Shown piece after piece: positions 23,634 through 35,708 of a DNA stretch of 64,000 nt. The DNA is from Rotaria socialis (Eukaryota > Rotifera > Eurotatoria > Philodinida > Philodinidae). Under the pieces are notes generated by a model, which had not been told where the DNA came from, ran no database searches, and worked only from the letters and a program-made list of their open reading frames with translations. The DNA is taken from assembly GCA_905331475.1 (NCBI GenBank), contig CAJNYU010003665.1, forward strand, positions 79,733 to 143,732, read 5' to 3'. A program made the position numbers and the translations under genes. The stretch's first letter is position 1; each line of letters begins with the position of its first letter.

Positions 23634-26600
23634 TTATATTTTATCGCTAGATGTTTTCATATGCAAGAAACGATATGGTGATGGTAGATGATGACGCTTT
23701 GCCAGTTCTTCTGTTCGTTCTTTCCATCGCTGTATCGGTGTCTTTTTTTGTAAACGTTTTACTGAACGAGCAACTTCACCGGTTCGAGTTCCTGACGAAA
23801 TAATTTTATTACCCCGGATCAATGCCTCTTCAATAATACGTTGTTCAGGTGTATGCATTAATCCGATAGTAAATGGACTTTTATTAACTTCATTTATTTC
23901 TTGTGATGATAATCTACGGGTTAGTGATTGCGTATGCGATCGATTATGTACATTATCGGATGAATGTCGTTCAAATGCACGTACTTGGTTTTGTACATGA
24001 CCACATAATTTATCTTTAAGTACGATAAAACTATCTCGACCATGATTGAGTAGACTAACATTCTAAATAAGGTACACACATGAGTATTTAAAAAAAACAG
24101 AAACTTCTTTCTTTCATTGCCTAGGAAAAACGAGATTTGGTATATTTTATTAAATATAGATTAAACAAAAAGAGAAGGTATGAATTATTGTCCAAAAAAA
24201 AAGGAAAAAAACATTGAAGTTTACAACAAAAAAGAAATAAGAAAGGTGAATTAGATATGTGTGTTTACCTCATCATTCTCTTCGAGATTCAGTAATACCG
24301 ATTTGTTATTTGATGCAGGAAATAAATCATGGGATGGTTGAGATATCGAACATGAATTTGTACGTTCTTTAGTTACTGATGCTGGTACACCATCAATGGA
24401 CGATGCAATTAAATTTGTTATTGATGAAGAAAGACGAACTGGTATTTTCGGTGTTGTTAAATTAATATCATCTTTAATAATCGAAGAGAAAAAAACTAAT
24501 TAACATACCCAGTAACTCATCAATAGCTAACCGAACAAACACTCAGCAACTTGCAGTCTATTTTGGTCATCTTTTAAGTAATGAAAAAAGGGACTTAGTA
24601 GAACGAGTGCGGAGGTTTCAACACAGTCTTTTGTGAATAGATAAGACAGTCTCAGTAACTTTTGTAGACAAACAGCAAACACTAAAGTTTTCTTTTGTCG
24701 TCTAATTATTTATAAGTCGCATTTTATCTATATATATATATACATATTCTTACTATTATTGAAATTTTGTACAGGTGTTTTTTTAATTTGAAAATTTTCA
24801 CAATCTTCATCCTAAAAACAAAGCATAAAGTAAAAATTTTTAATTATCAATCAAATTCGTGAAAACATACATCTGAATCTGTCAATCGAATACAACGATT
24901 TTCATTTCGTCGTAAAATTTCGTCAAGGTCATTTTCTCTATTTAACGGCTTTTCTACTAAAACTGATATAATCACTTGTGTTGGTTCTTGATTAGTAATT
25001 TTAATTGCATCTTTTTGTTCTTTATTGTCTTCATTTATTAGTGTGTGTGATGTAACTTCATTCTCGTCATTTTTCATATCTAACTGTGGAGCATCAGCAG
25101 CATTCGTTTGATCATTCTCACATGTAGGTTTTGTATGACTACAATTTCTTTCTAAATCAGTTTCATCAATATATGCAACATCGAGTGAACCATGATCATT
25201 AGGCATGGGCTCATTTGTATATTCCTTTAATGATTGCATATCTTCATTACCAACAACAACAGCTAGATTAAGTTCATTGGCCATATCTTCGTCATCGTCA
25301 TCATCATTAAATGAATCTTCTTGCGTTAAGTTATGATTCGGATCTTTTGATTGTTGATCATAATCAATATCATCGTTTGTGCCTGGTTGTTGACTTGGTA
25401 ATGAATGAGAATAATTATTAAGCATACAAACAACATGACGAGTCTGCTGTTGACCAGCACTTGATGATATTGAACGACGTGGCCGAAATGTTGTCGTTGC
25501 TGTAAATGATGTACTAGTAACATCATCAGAATGGCGACGAGCAACACCAAAACTCGAATGCATGAGGAGTGATGTACCCGCTAATTGTTGTGATGATATT
25601 TGCAATGAATTATCTACTGCTTTAATTGGTGATGGCGATGATTCAGTAAACGAGTTAGAATCAATCGTAGATGTAGTTAACATTGGAGCGTGAATTGCAA
25701 TGAGAGGTTTTCGTTCAACAACTTTCTAAAAAAATATACAGAAAATGAATTTTGTTTATCAATTATCGAACTGACCCGTGCCGACTTTGGCCACTTCCAC
25801 GAATCGAGCAGATTAAGCCTAAACATGAAAATCAGTAAAATAAAATCGATGTGAAAAACGTTTTTGTTCTTTACTTTTTTGGATCAAGTGATTTATTATT
25901 ACAAGAAATCGATGCTAGATTCGGTAGTAATGTTGTAGGTGTTTCCGATGGTATCATTGATGATTGCTGATGGTTGCCATGTCCAAGTGAAACATTGCTC
26001 ATCATGGACGTAGTCAATGTTGTCATCGAGCCACTTGGGGTTGTCGTTGATAGTGAAGATGATGATGTTGCAGATGATGGTGTGGGATTGATAATAGTAT
26101 TCATAAAGCGTACTGGAACTTCATCGGTAAAATGAAGTAATTGTGGTAAATGTGAATGTTCAATTTTGAAAGGAAAACCTAAACGCAAATGTAGCTTAGA
26201 GATTGTATTCAAGAATAAGAGAGCAACATACCAGGATCATTCGTATGACTTGATGTTTTCTTTTTTCGTCGAAATGCTGATATTGGACTTGTAAAACGAT
26301 TTGCATTTGGTAACGAGATTTTCTCTTGTGATGATGTTTTTGTTTTACTAAAATAAAGGAAAATATTCGTTTTCTAATCGATCGAGTAGTAGAATTCAAG
26401 AGCTGTCTTTTTATATAATAGATGAGCTAGAAAACGAAGAAATCTAATTGCTCAAATACTTCTAACAAATGACCCATAGTGGTCATTTACTCTAGTTAGA
26501 GAATCTGACTTTGTGAGATCGCATTAGTTCGAGTAGGTTTTTGACAACTTCATTTTACATGTCTTATAATCTATCCGAATATGATACACTAAGTAACATG

Positions 26601-27921
26601 GATCTGAATGAGAAATGTATTTACCCTCGTTTTGAATTACCACCATTTGGATCATCGCTTGATTTTCTTTTCGTTGTTGTACTTGAAGTTGATGATGATG
26701 ATAGACAATGTGCATTAATACTATTCTGTTGATAATGATATCGATGTTCTCGTGTATGAGACGATGATAATTTACCACTTCGATCGAGAAATGCATTTGT
26801 TTGATCCCGACTATCGTTATTCGAACCAGATCGACGACGAAGTCGATTAGTCATATGAACAAGAAATTCTAGAATATAGAGACGGAAAACTTAAAACAGC
26901 ATACTAAATACGATAATAACCTTTCACAGAACCACTCCGTCGTTTTTTTGCATTAGCTGGATCATTCATTTTTCCACCACCAATACCATTTCTAATACCA
27001 TTTTCAATAGCAAAACTATCGTCACCATTTTGCACAACTTCTTTTTGTCTCATTTCTAATAGCATTTGTGATCGTTCAAAAATTGAGTCAGTTATAAAAC
27101 CAAGTTTCATTGCATTTGTAATTAATATTTCAACAATATCACTAACATTCGTTGCACATTGTTCAGTCATTATAGTTGCTTTACCATCAATCGGAGTACG
27201 CATTATACCAGGACCAACGCAAATAGCTAAATTTTTTGCATTCATTTTATTTTCGCGTTCATGTAATGTTATTTCATGTAAAAATCGTAATATATAAATA
27301 AGTGCATGCAAATGTTCATCGGGTAAAAGTAAAAGAATATTAAGATAAATGTCAATTTTTCTCTCTGCTGGTAATGCACGCATGGAAAAACAATCAAGTA
27401 AAAGATCTTGTATAGGATATGTAATTAATGGATATGTAAGACGACGGAGAAATTCTTTAAACAATGAACAAACATCGAATACTGTATTCGATGATGATAA
27501 ACTTGGCGTTAATAAACCATCTTCAATACGAGCCTAAGAAGACAAAGAAAGATGATTTTCTTTAACATAAAATACTATTAGACGACTTTACCATAAGTTC
27601 TTTAACACGTTGAGATCCACCTGATTTTCGAAAGAGACCTTCATGTTTTATTGAACGACGTATGCAATCAAAACACCATCGTAAAAAAATGGGTACTGTT
27701 AAATCGAGTTCATCTATTCGTACTGTGACTGTATCCAATTGATGTAGAGGCACATTAAATACACGTGTTCCACGTTGAGTTTTTGATATATGAGGAGATG
27801 TTTGACCGATCGTTATATTACGATGTTTATTTGTATCAATGCGTAAGCCGACATTACTAAGATCACTTATAATAAATTCACGAACACTACCTTTTTCTTC
27901 AATTGTAATAAAACTACGCAT
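23634..27921 (-). CDS. RhoGAP-domain protein, ARHGAP11A-like, 1064 aa
   Basis: Ten exons, all in frame: 27921-27592, 27533-26921, 26868-26625, 26347-26232, 26178-25875, 25818-25776, 25725-24871, 24811-24754, 24471-24269, 24062-23634. The RhoGAP domain spans about residues 55-260. It begins at RVFNVPLHQL, carries the arginine finger in GLFRKSGGSQRV, and has the family helix ENKMNAKNLAICVGPGIM. The rest (about 750 residues) is disordered and Ser/Thr/Asn-rich, with basic patches and a Lys/Arg-rich C-terminus. It should stimulate GTP hydrolysis by a Rho-family GTPase. N-terminal placement of the GAP and total length resemble ARHGAP11A, but the tail is too diverged to name an ortholog. Possible acceptor CTTTCTTAAG lies 18 nt upstream of the ATG. 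Confidence 0.88.
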
Positions 27922-29624
27922 GTCTTTTCTTTGTTAATGCTTAAGAAAGTAATAAGTATAAATAAATGAAAAGTTCTAACATTTCTAAAAATAGAATATG
28001 CAAATAAGTTTCAAAAAATAGTCAATTGCCGTAATACAAGTTGAATTGCATGACAAGAAGAGAGATTTTAATAGAAGAAAAGACAAGCTCACAAGACAGA
28101 GAACTGTCGATCTATCCAATACGCTTTGCGCGAAAAATCAATCAACTGACCAATGATCTGTTGAACATCGGTTTTAAGTGACCTCTATTGAGATACTTTT
28201 TTTTTTATGAATGTGATATGATCGAAACATAACGATAAGGAGCTTAACTGATTATTATCTTTGCTTTTATTCCAGATGCTCGGAAATTGATAATATCGAA
28301 AAATTTCAATCAAAAGAAAACCGCGTCCAATATTAAAGCAGTGGATGTAGATAACTTACTGTAATTGATAAAAAAAAATACAGCCGATCTAAGAGGGTAC
28401 AATATTTAGTCTGAGACGTGTTATTTCTTCTGAATTCACCCATGAAATTTGTAATTAGACGTAAGTTCACACAAGCAGAAATTAAGTCAGACTTTATTTG
28501 TCAGGTCTCATTAAGCCTGTTGTTTCGCCTGTGAGTTCATGTCTAGCAACGAGACGTTATTCACATCTAATGTCTGATCCTATATCAATAAGATTCGTTA
28601 TGGTTTATGATGTGAGAAAATAGGAGCGTGTCTAAGGTTAATTACAGTCTATGATCATATATTAGCAACATCAGCAATGTTTCAATGTTAATGACTGCCA
28701 ATGTATGTGTGTCAGTGGGCGGGTAGTCCTTCTAAATATCTACCTCTATAGTACAGTAGTCGTTTCTAGGTTGTGTTTCACAAAAAAAATAGTCCTATTA
28801 ATATCAAGATCGACAGTATTTATTTGTCTGGGAATTTCCAGTTAAGTTCAGTATGCAAGTAACGAAGCAATAAAGAAATAGGCGTCTATTTATTTAAGAC
28901 ATTAATACATAGTGACGCAAGTTGTACTAATGTATGATTTTTTCCTAGCGAATGGCAAGCTGTTGACAATAAATTATTGTTAAATTCTATTCATGGACAC
29001 ATCTTCAATTGAATAGATTGACGGATAATTACAACAACTAAAACGACGACATCGAAAAGAATTATAGTGACGTTCGTAGACTAGAAAGAATTCAAGCAAA
29101 CAAATAATGATCCATATGCATTCCAGCTGCTAATCTCTGCAAATCATGTGCATTTGTAAAATTTTGACTTATACGTCAATCTCGCTGAGATTTTAATCAG
29201 ACAGAATTTTAGAATGTGAATAGTTCGAACGTATGAATTTATCGATTGAAACTCATTCATCTGATTTCTTTTTTTGTAATCTCAAATAAACAGTTGACGT
29301 TTAGTTAGCAATATCATAAATGGGCCCTTAAATATTGGTAACAAGTAGTTTAATTTTAGTATAGAATTTTAACTACACGACAATTGACTAGAAAAGTGTT
29401 GATGTGCGCGTACATAATCAAAAGCAGAATCAGAATTGCTACCGAGCGTTCATAACGATATTATGCACAATGTGAAAGTTAGTAGTAACAGAGTTCTGAT
29501 TATTTTCTTCTAGTATATACTCTAGAGAGAAAGTAGGAGAAATAACACAGAAAAATTATTTATATATACACACACACTGTCTCTTCCTTGACGCTTTTAT
29601 TGTTTCTTACTATAGCATTTCTAT

Positions 29625-29655
<31 letters not shown>

Positions 29656-29967
29656 CGTACTTGTACAAGTAATAATCATAGTAAGGCAAAATGTGCGCAT
29701 AATGCGCGGTGTGTTTAGACACACGTATAGAACCAATGAGCTCATAAATACTATTTGGACATGACTAAGGACAAGGTCTCTTCTTTCTAGCAGCAATAGT
29801 AAACATATATCGGAGAAGAAAAAGAAAAAGAGAAAAAGCTTATGGGAGAAGTGTACAACTGAGCAAAGGGCTATCCTATGAAAGAAGAGACGAGACATTC
29901 TCGTAGAATATAGTAGAAAGAATTATATATACAAGTTCTATACAAAGGAACAAGAATAATAATAATA
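27922..29967. other. Divergent intergenic region (RhoGAP / PDZ gene)
   Basis: Presumed promoters for both flanking genes. A (TA)n microsatellite lies at about 29629-29655. I see no gene and no clear repeat otherwise. Confidence 0.55.
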
Positions 29968-30971
29968 ATGGAACATTCATTAATACCTGCAACACCTGTT
30001 GAACTAGAACGATCAAGCTTAGATCAGAGTTGGGGTTTTCGCCTTCAAGGTGGAGCTGATTTTCGATTGCCATTGTCAATTAAAAAGGTTTGCATTGCAT
30101 CAAAAGTTTTCTTATAAGACAAACAAATCATTTATTGTTTCTCGGATATATAGGTAATACCTAATTCACCATCACACAATAAAATTCATCCAGGTGATGC
30201 AGTCGCTCTTATTGATGGACAAGATGCAAGTTCAATGACACATAATGATGCAGAAAATTTAATTCGCAATTCATTACGATTACAACTTGTCGTTCGCCGG
30301 TATGTTCTGCTTATTTACATCTATAATATTCTAATCGAGTTAGAAGATAATGAAAGCCGATAACTAATTAATTCATACTTCATGGAGGCAGATATCGGAT
30401 TCTACAAGAAACATGAATTCTAGGATACGAATGTAGTAGAGAAAATTAGTTGAGACATTCTATTATATGAGTAATGCCATCATATTATACTAATTTTATC
30501 GTCATTTCAAGAGCATAGACCGACAAAGGTTAATGCAAACTGCTATTGACCTTCATTCTTCAAGCAGGGTGGAGCAACATGCTTATATGATATGTAATCG
30601 AAGTCTTGTTTGAAGATTATAAATGATGCTACATCAGTCGTTGTCACATGACAGGACTTCTATTTAACTCTGCAAATCAATCTTGTCTATAGATCGGATC
30701 GATTTTCCCATGATGTCACAGATAATACATCATTTTGACTTGTGTATAACGGCTAAAAACCATTGCCTATAGCAATTAATCGTCAATACAACGCAAATAT
30801 TTCTAAAAATTAAATCAGCAGTTTATTTAAAAAGTGAAATTTGTTTTTAGTGGTCAACTCAATACGATTCGACCAACGAAAGGCACTGTCAAATTTAATG
30901 CTGCTCCTAATCCACGTACTAATTCAGCATTAAACAATACTGTAACGCAGAATAACTATCGTCGTTTCTAA
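29968..30971 (+). CDS. Small PDZ-domain protein (PDLIM/ZASP-like PDZ), 128 aa
   Basis: Three exons: 29968-30087, 30154-30299, 30851-30971. Nearly the whole protein is one PDZ domain (residues about 10-92). The ligand-binding loop is SWGFRLQGGADF, typical of PDZ-LIM/Enigma/ZASP proteins that anchor at actin Z-discs. The conserved HPGD..ALIDGQDA and H..AENLIRN helix are present. A short tail follows (GTVKFNAAPNPRTNSALN); no LIM domain is encoded within reach. It may be a PDZ-only adaptor or a short isoform, since phase-compatible exons lie downstream. The start follows an (AAT)n stretch; no acceptor is seen just upstream. Confidence 0.85.
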
Positions 30972-31202
30972 TCGATTATTCGTCTTTTATACTTTTTGTT
31001 TTTGTCAATATTCAGAATTATTAATTTATATATTTTAAAAATTGTAGTGTGCGAATACAATCCTACTTTTTTTTTAACATTTATTTCTTTTGCATGTATG
31101 ATTTAAAGAAAAACAGTGAAAACTCTAGATGAACCAATTGAAATAAATAAAAATAACAGCACGCATTGAATTACAAAGAGATAATCGAATTCCTATTTTT
31201 AG

Positions 31203-31479
31203 ACCTATTAACAAGAAACGACATTCATATGACACAGAAAAGTCAAGTACAATTAATACTATTGACTACTTTCTGGAAAAGTCTGTGTAATTACATTTCT
31301 ATCAATCATTTGATTTATTGTAACAAATTTTACTAGGCGAAACATTCATTTGTGCTTAATTGTCATTTTCCAGGTTTGAGTATTTAATTAATATTATTGA
31401 CGTGAAAGGCTCAGTTGGTCGACAGTCACATCGTGAACTATCAACTTTATTGACTTCCCGAGACATATTCAACAAGTAG
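31203..31479 (+). CDS. Possible alternative 3' exons of the PDZ gene
   Basis: After acceptor CCTATTTTTAG (AG 31201-31202), the frame set by PDZ exon 2 (phase 2, CG|A) stays open. It reads RPINKKRHSYDTEK and ends either at TAA 31288-31290 or by splicing 31203-31280 to 31374-31479 (donor GTCTGT, acceptor TTTTCCAG). The second option continues KFEYLINIIDVKGS to TAG 31477-31479. Codon use looks coding. The donor is weak, and I recognise no domain. It could also be a separate gene remnant. Confidence 0.35.
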
Positions 31480-32639
31480 TATTTATTCTCTAGTTATTTT
31501 TGTTTAATTCAATATCGGATTTTATTTCTTATGAAATATCTGAATAGCATAGAATTAATTTTGAACTATCAGAGTAATTTTGCACTATCTGCTATCTTCA
31601 AGTATGAGAAAAAAATAAGCCAATGTGTTAGTGTTCTCGCTTGATTGTTATCTACGTATATACAAGGTATGAACATTAAGTGCGGCGCGTATTGTAATGT
31701 AAATGATAGATGAAGAGCAAACAACAACAAAAACAAGAATATTGTTATGTATTCACTCACATGGCGAGAAAAAATAAACAAATAGTATCTGTGTTTTTCA
31801 GTAAATATGCGTAGTTGTTCTGTATTTACATTCAGTTTATCGAGAGAGACAGATAGATCTAAAAGAAAATAAGAATTGATCTTTATCGTCAGCGTATCTA
31901 TGTCAAGTCTTATGAAGCATGAAATTCAAACAAAGTCAAACTATTAATGGTTACTGAATATGAACCGTAACGATGAGCGTGTTTTTGTTTTCTCTCTCAA
32001 TATACAAGCGTTGTTAAATAGAACGTATTCTGGATTATCTTGATCCTTTCGATAGGCATCAGCGAGTATCGATCTGTGGTGAACTGAAATATGAATAGCA
32101 AATTGAGAATGAGTTAGATGATGGCAATATATCTTTTCGAAGATTAGTTCTGGGGTGTTTCAAACTTTGGATCAAGGATTTAGAATAAATGTGCAAAATA
32201 TACGATTCTAGATCTGTTCTTTTCTTTTCTTATTAAAATTAGATGCAGATAAAACTGTTTGTCAGCAAATGGTAGAATTTTTCAATGCAAAATTATATAA
32301 ACAATAAAAAAAATGTATGGATTAGATAGAAATCGTGTATGTTATTATTCGTTTGATTCATTTTAATTGACTTTGTAACTCTAAAGAAATGAATATTAAC
32401 AGATTCGAATCGAATAACTGTAGAAAACCGATCATTTAGTCGATTCAAAAGCACACGATAATTGTTTTCTTTTCATAATTTTTTAAATCAGTGAGTGTAT
32501 ATAAGATAGCAAACAAAAAACTACTAGTCTAGATATACATGTAATTAAAAGTTTTATTAATCTCTACTATCAAACATCAAATTTCTTACGAAAACCATCT
32601 ACAAAGGCAAATTTATTCAGTTTGATCAACTCAATTTTT
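31480..32639. other. Convergent intergenic region
   Basis: AT-rich, between the PDZ gene and the MFS permease 3' end. No gene or repeat is seen. Confidence 0.55.
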
Positions 32640-34299
32640 CTAAAGAATGTATCGCCAAGTAACATGTTCATCGCCTAAATTACGAATTTCCTTTTCAGAC
32701 AAGTGCTCGTAGCCCCATCCTCGTCTTTCTTCTTCACTGCCTAGATCAGATGCAATGGGACGTGCTGCGGTTGTCACACACAATACGGAAGCTGCATTTG
32801 CAAGTGTAGCGAATGATGCCACTGTTGCACAAACCCGATCACGTCGTCGATTTTCTGCACGGAGACCAATTAGGAGGATTACTGCATTAATGACTCCAAA
32901 TGCACAGAAACCTAAATTGACGGCATGACCAAGAATAAAACGAGGCGCATCTTGTGTACGATACAATTGTCCACTGATTACTCCACCGATATTGCCCACT
33001 GAGATCATGAATGCCAATGCAGTAGCTTTTTTCACTTGTGGACTAACATTGCCTGATAAAAATGCGATACAGGTCGCTATACATGGAGATAGTCCACCAG
33101 CAGCAAGAATCACTGCAATATAATTGACAACCAAATTATCAACTGCTATCAACATAGAATAACCAACTATGCTGATGGAAAGCCAGAAAATAATGAAAAT
33201 ACTTCGTCGAGCATATTTGTCCGAGATATAGGCCGTGATCATTGTTGTGAAAAAAGCAAATACATAGGGTGGTGCAGTAAGCAGTTGAGCTTGGTAAGTG
33301 ACGAAGCCGAGATTATGAATAATGGTTGGCGAGAAAAATGATAGAGAATAGAACGGAACACACATTCCAATATAGCACATGGACCAAGCATAGATTTTCC
33401 ATGTTGATAGAGCGGCCAAAACTTGTGGCCAGCTGAAGTGGTCATCAGATCCAGCACCAGTATCAATTTTTAATCGAGCAACAACACGCATGCATTGAGC
33501 CTCGGTAAGAAATTTCGGTCGATCGGAAGGAAAATCGTTGAGCAGAAAAACAGCTAGTGCTCCAACAACTACCGTTGCGATACCTTCAAGATAGAAGATC
33601 CAACGCCAACCTTCTTGCCCTCCAATACCAGCCATTCGACTGATACCATAGGCGAGAACGCCACCAAAAGCACCAGCAAGAGCAGCAGCCGAGAAAAGAA
33701 TACTAACACGCCATGACAGTTCAGTTCTCCTATACCAACTCGACAGATAAAAGCTAGCACCTAAATATAACAGATTATCGACAAATCAGTCATAACTATC
33801 TCTCTCTGTCTCTCTCTCTTCTCATACCTGGAAAGAGACCCGATTCAGCACCACCTAAAACTAGACGACACACAAGAAGGCCTGTATACGATTGCACTAG
33901 ACCCATCAGTGTCATTACAATTCCCCATGACACCATGATCATTGGTATCCATCGACTAGGCCGAAGTCGTTTAAGTATTAGATTTGAAGGAATTTCAAAT
34001 ATGACATAGGTGATAAAGAACACACTTAGACATGTATTGTATTGAGTACTGCTCAGATTTAAGGATACTGTAAGACCATCGAGTTTTGCTTGACCAATAT
34101 TTACTCGATCGAGAAAACTCAAAAGATAAAGTACTGTCATTGTTGGAACCAGGTGCCAGTCTAGTTTACGCAAAAGCTTTTCATCTCCAGGATCATCTTC
34201 CAGCTCAGCGATGATAACATCACTCACTCCAGGTGTGCTAGGCTCTGTCTTGGCCGACATTGACGGACTGTTCTTCTCGCTCGCACCAGGATTGACCAT
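32640..34299 (-). CDS. MFS permease, anion:cation symporter family (fungal Dal5/Tna1-like), 530 aa
   Basis: Two exons: 34299-33828 and 33760-32640, with one 67-bp intron. Twelve hydrophobic segments of the major facilitator superfamily. Family motifs include LRKLDWHLVP before TM1, FLDRVNIGQAKLDGL, and the TM5-6 run WRVSILFSAAALAGAFGG followed by GWRWIFYLEG. These are characteristic of fungal and bacterial ACS transporters for allantoate, nicotinate, pantothenate or similar organic anions. The substrate cannot be told from sequence. It is visibly more GC-rich than its neighbours, with a near intron-free structure. Its motifs are far closer to ascomycete/basidiomycete permeases than to animal SLC17. 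Probable horizontal acquisition. An (AG)n tract lies 85 bp upstream of the start. Confidence 0.92.
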
Positions 34300-34382
34300 A
34301 GTATTCGTAGAATATATTTCTGTCTAACTGTAGTCTACTCGGCAAGATCAATTTTACGAATGTGTGCATAAAAAAAGACATT

Positions 34383-34383
<1 letters not shown>

Positions 34384-34422
<39 letters not shown>
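34384..34422. repeat. (AG)n microsatellite
   Basis: About 19 uninterrupted AG units upstream of the permease gene. A shorter (CT)n tract also lies inside the permease intron at about 33800-33820. Confidence 0.9.
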
Positions 34423-34426
<4 letters not shown>

Positions 34427-35708
34427 ACATTACCCAAAAAAACATCTCTGGGCATGCCATTTTTTAAATTTTGTTATCAAGCTATTTCATCTCGTTAAAT
34501 GCCGGGACCAAAGCAGCATATCATTGAAGGTGAGTGTATGGTGCACACTGATAGATTCATCTTTATAATATTAAATGCAGCGGTGCGAAAGCAAACAAAA
34601 ATTTAATTAAGCCTCCAGCAATACTTTGATCGTAAACAAAGAGAAACGTGCAAGTATTCATTTTTTTTACGAGTGTCTGAATGTATTCGGACTGTTGCAC
34701 TGAAATAGATTTACAAGTCATAATTATTAGTGAAAAATGCCTCATCAGAATGGGTCATTTTTTTCACACGTCCAGGTAGTCAGAAAAAAATACATAATAA
34801 GAGGCATAGAGTATTTCCGTTGATTTTATCAGATGCATTGTCCGTTCAAGTATTCGATATATTTCAGTTGATATTACTACTGGTTTTTGTTCTTAATTAT
34901 AAACATCAAGTACACAATTATTCAGTAGAAAACTCCCCAATTCGTTTTCCTAACCCGAAATCAACGATGACACTTTCCTTTCTGGGTACTTGGCATAATT
35001 AAAATAACTCCTTCTCGTATACAATCAGCTGTAAATACTTTTATGAAATTTCAATTATTTTTCTAATCCATTAAAAATCAAAAATGAATCAGCGACATCA
35101 AGCAACATTTTTGTCTAGAAATGACTTAAATTAGAATTCTATAAAAAAGAATCTACAATTTTTCATAATAGAACACTCACTCAATTTTAATTAGTACAAA
35201 ACTAAACATGCTTCCTAACAATCAACTTATAATGTAGCTAATTTAGTGTGAATTTAACTCGTCATTCTATTCTCTTTCAATAAAGAGAACGTCATTCATT
35301 CAGACTAAATGAACTTTTTTACAGTCTCATAAACACTGACATTAGTTTGGCATGTTTTACTGTGATTCTGGACCACGAGCATCAGATCCATTGTAAAGAC
35401 ATGCAATAAAAATATATGCAAATAGAATGTAACAGCTTTGAAACGCATAGATTCGAAGAGAAAATTGTGTATGATGAGAAATCAGTTTTATACTGTGCCA
35501 CATGCCATCGATTCTTTGTTCGTGTATGCAGTCAAATCAGAGAAACAAATTTAGCTTTATTTCTAATGATATAAAACTATTTATTAAACAAATTTAAGGT
35601 TTACATTAATTTATGTACAATTGATCTCAATCACCTGACAATTTAATAATTGTTTTTATTAATAATGAGACAATAGGAAAAAAACGAAATGACTAGTGAA
35701 ACCAAGGT
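34423..35708. other. Intergenic region, permease 5' side / BET gene 3' side
   Basis: AT-rich. Short open frames such as 34730-35002 show no domain or splice support. It probably holds the permease promoter and the BET 3' UTR. Confidence 0.55.

Noticed and set aside
23776..23786. GGTTCGAG resembling a tRNA B box
   Set aside because: It lies inside the RhoGAP coding exon with no A box or cloverleaf around it; no tRNA gene was found in the window.
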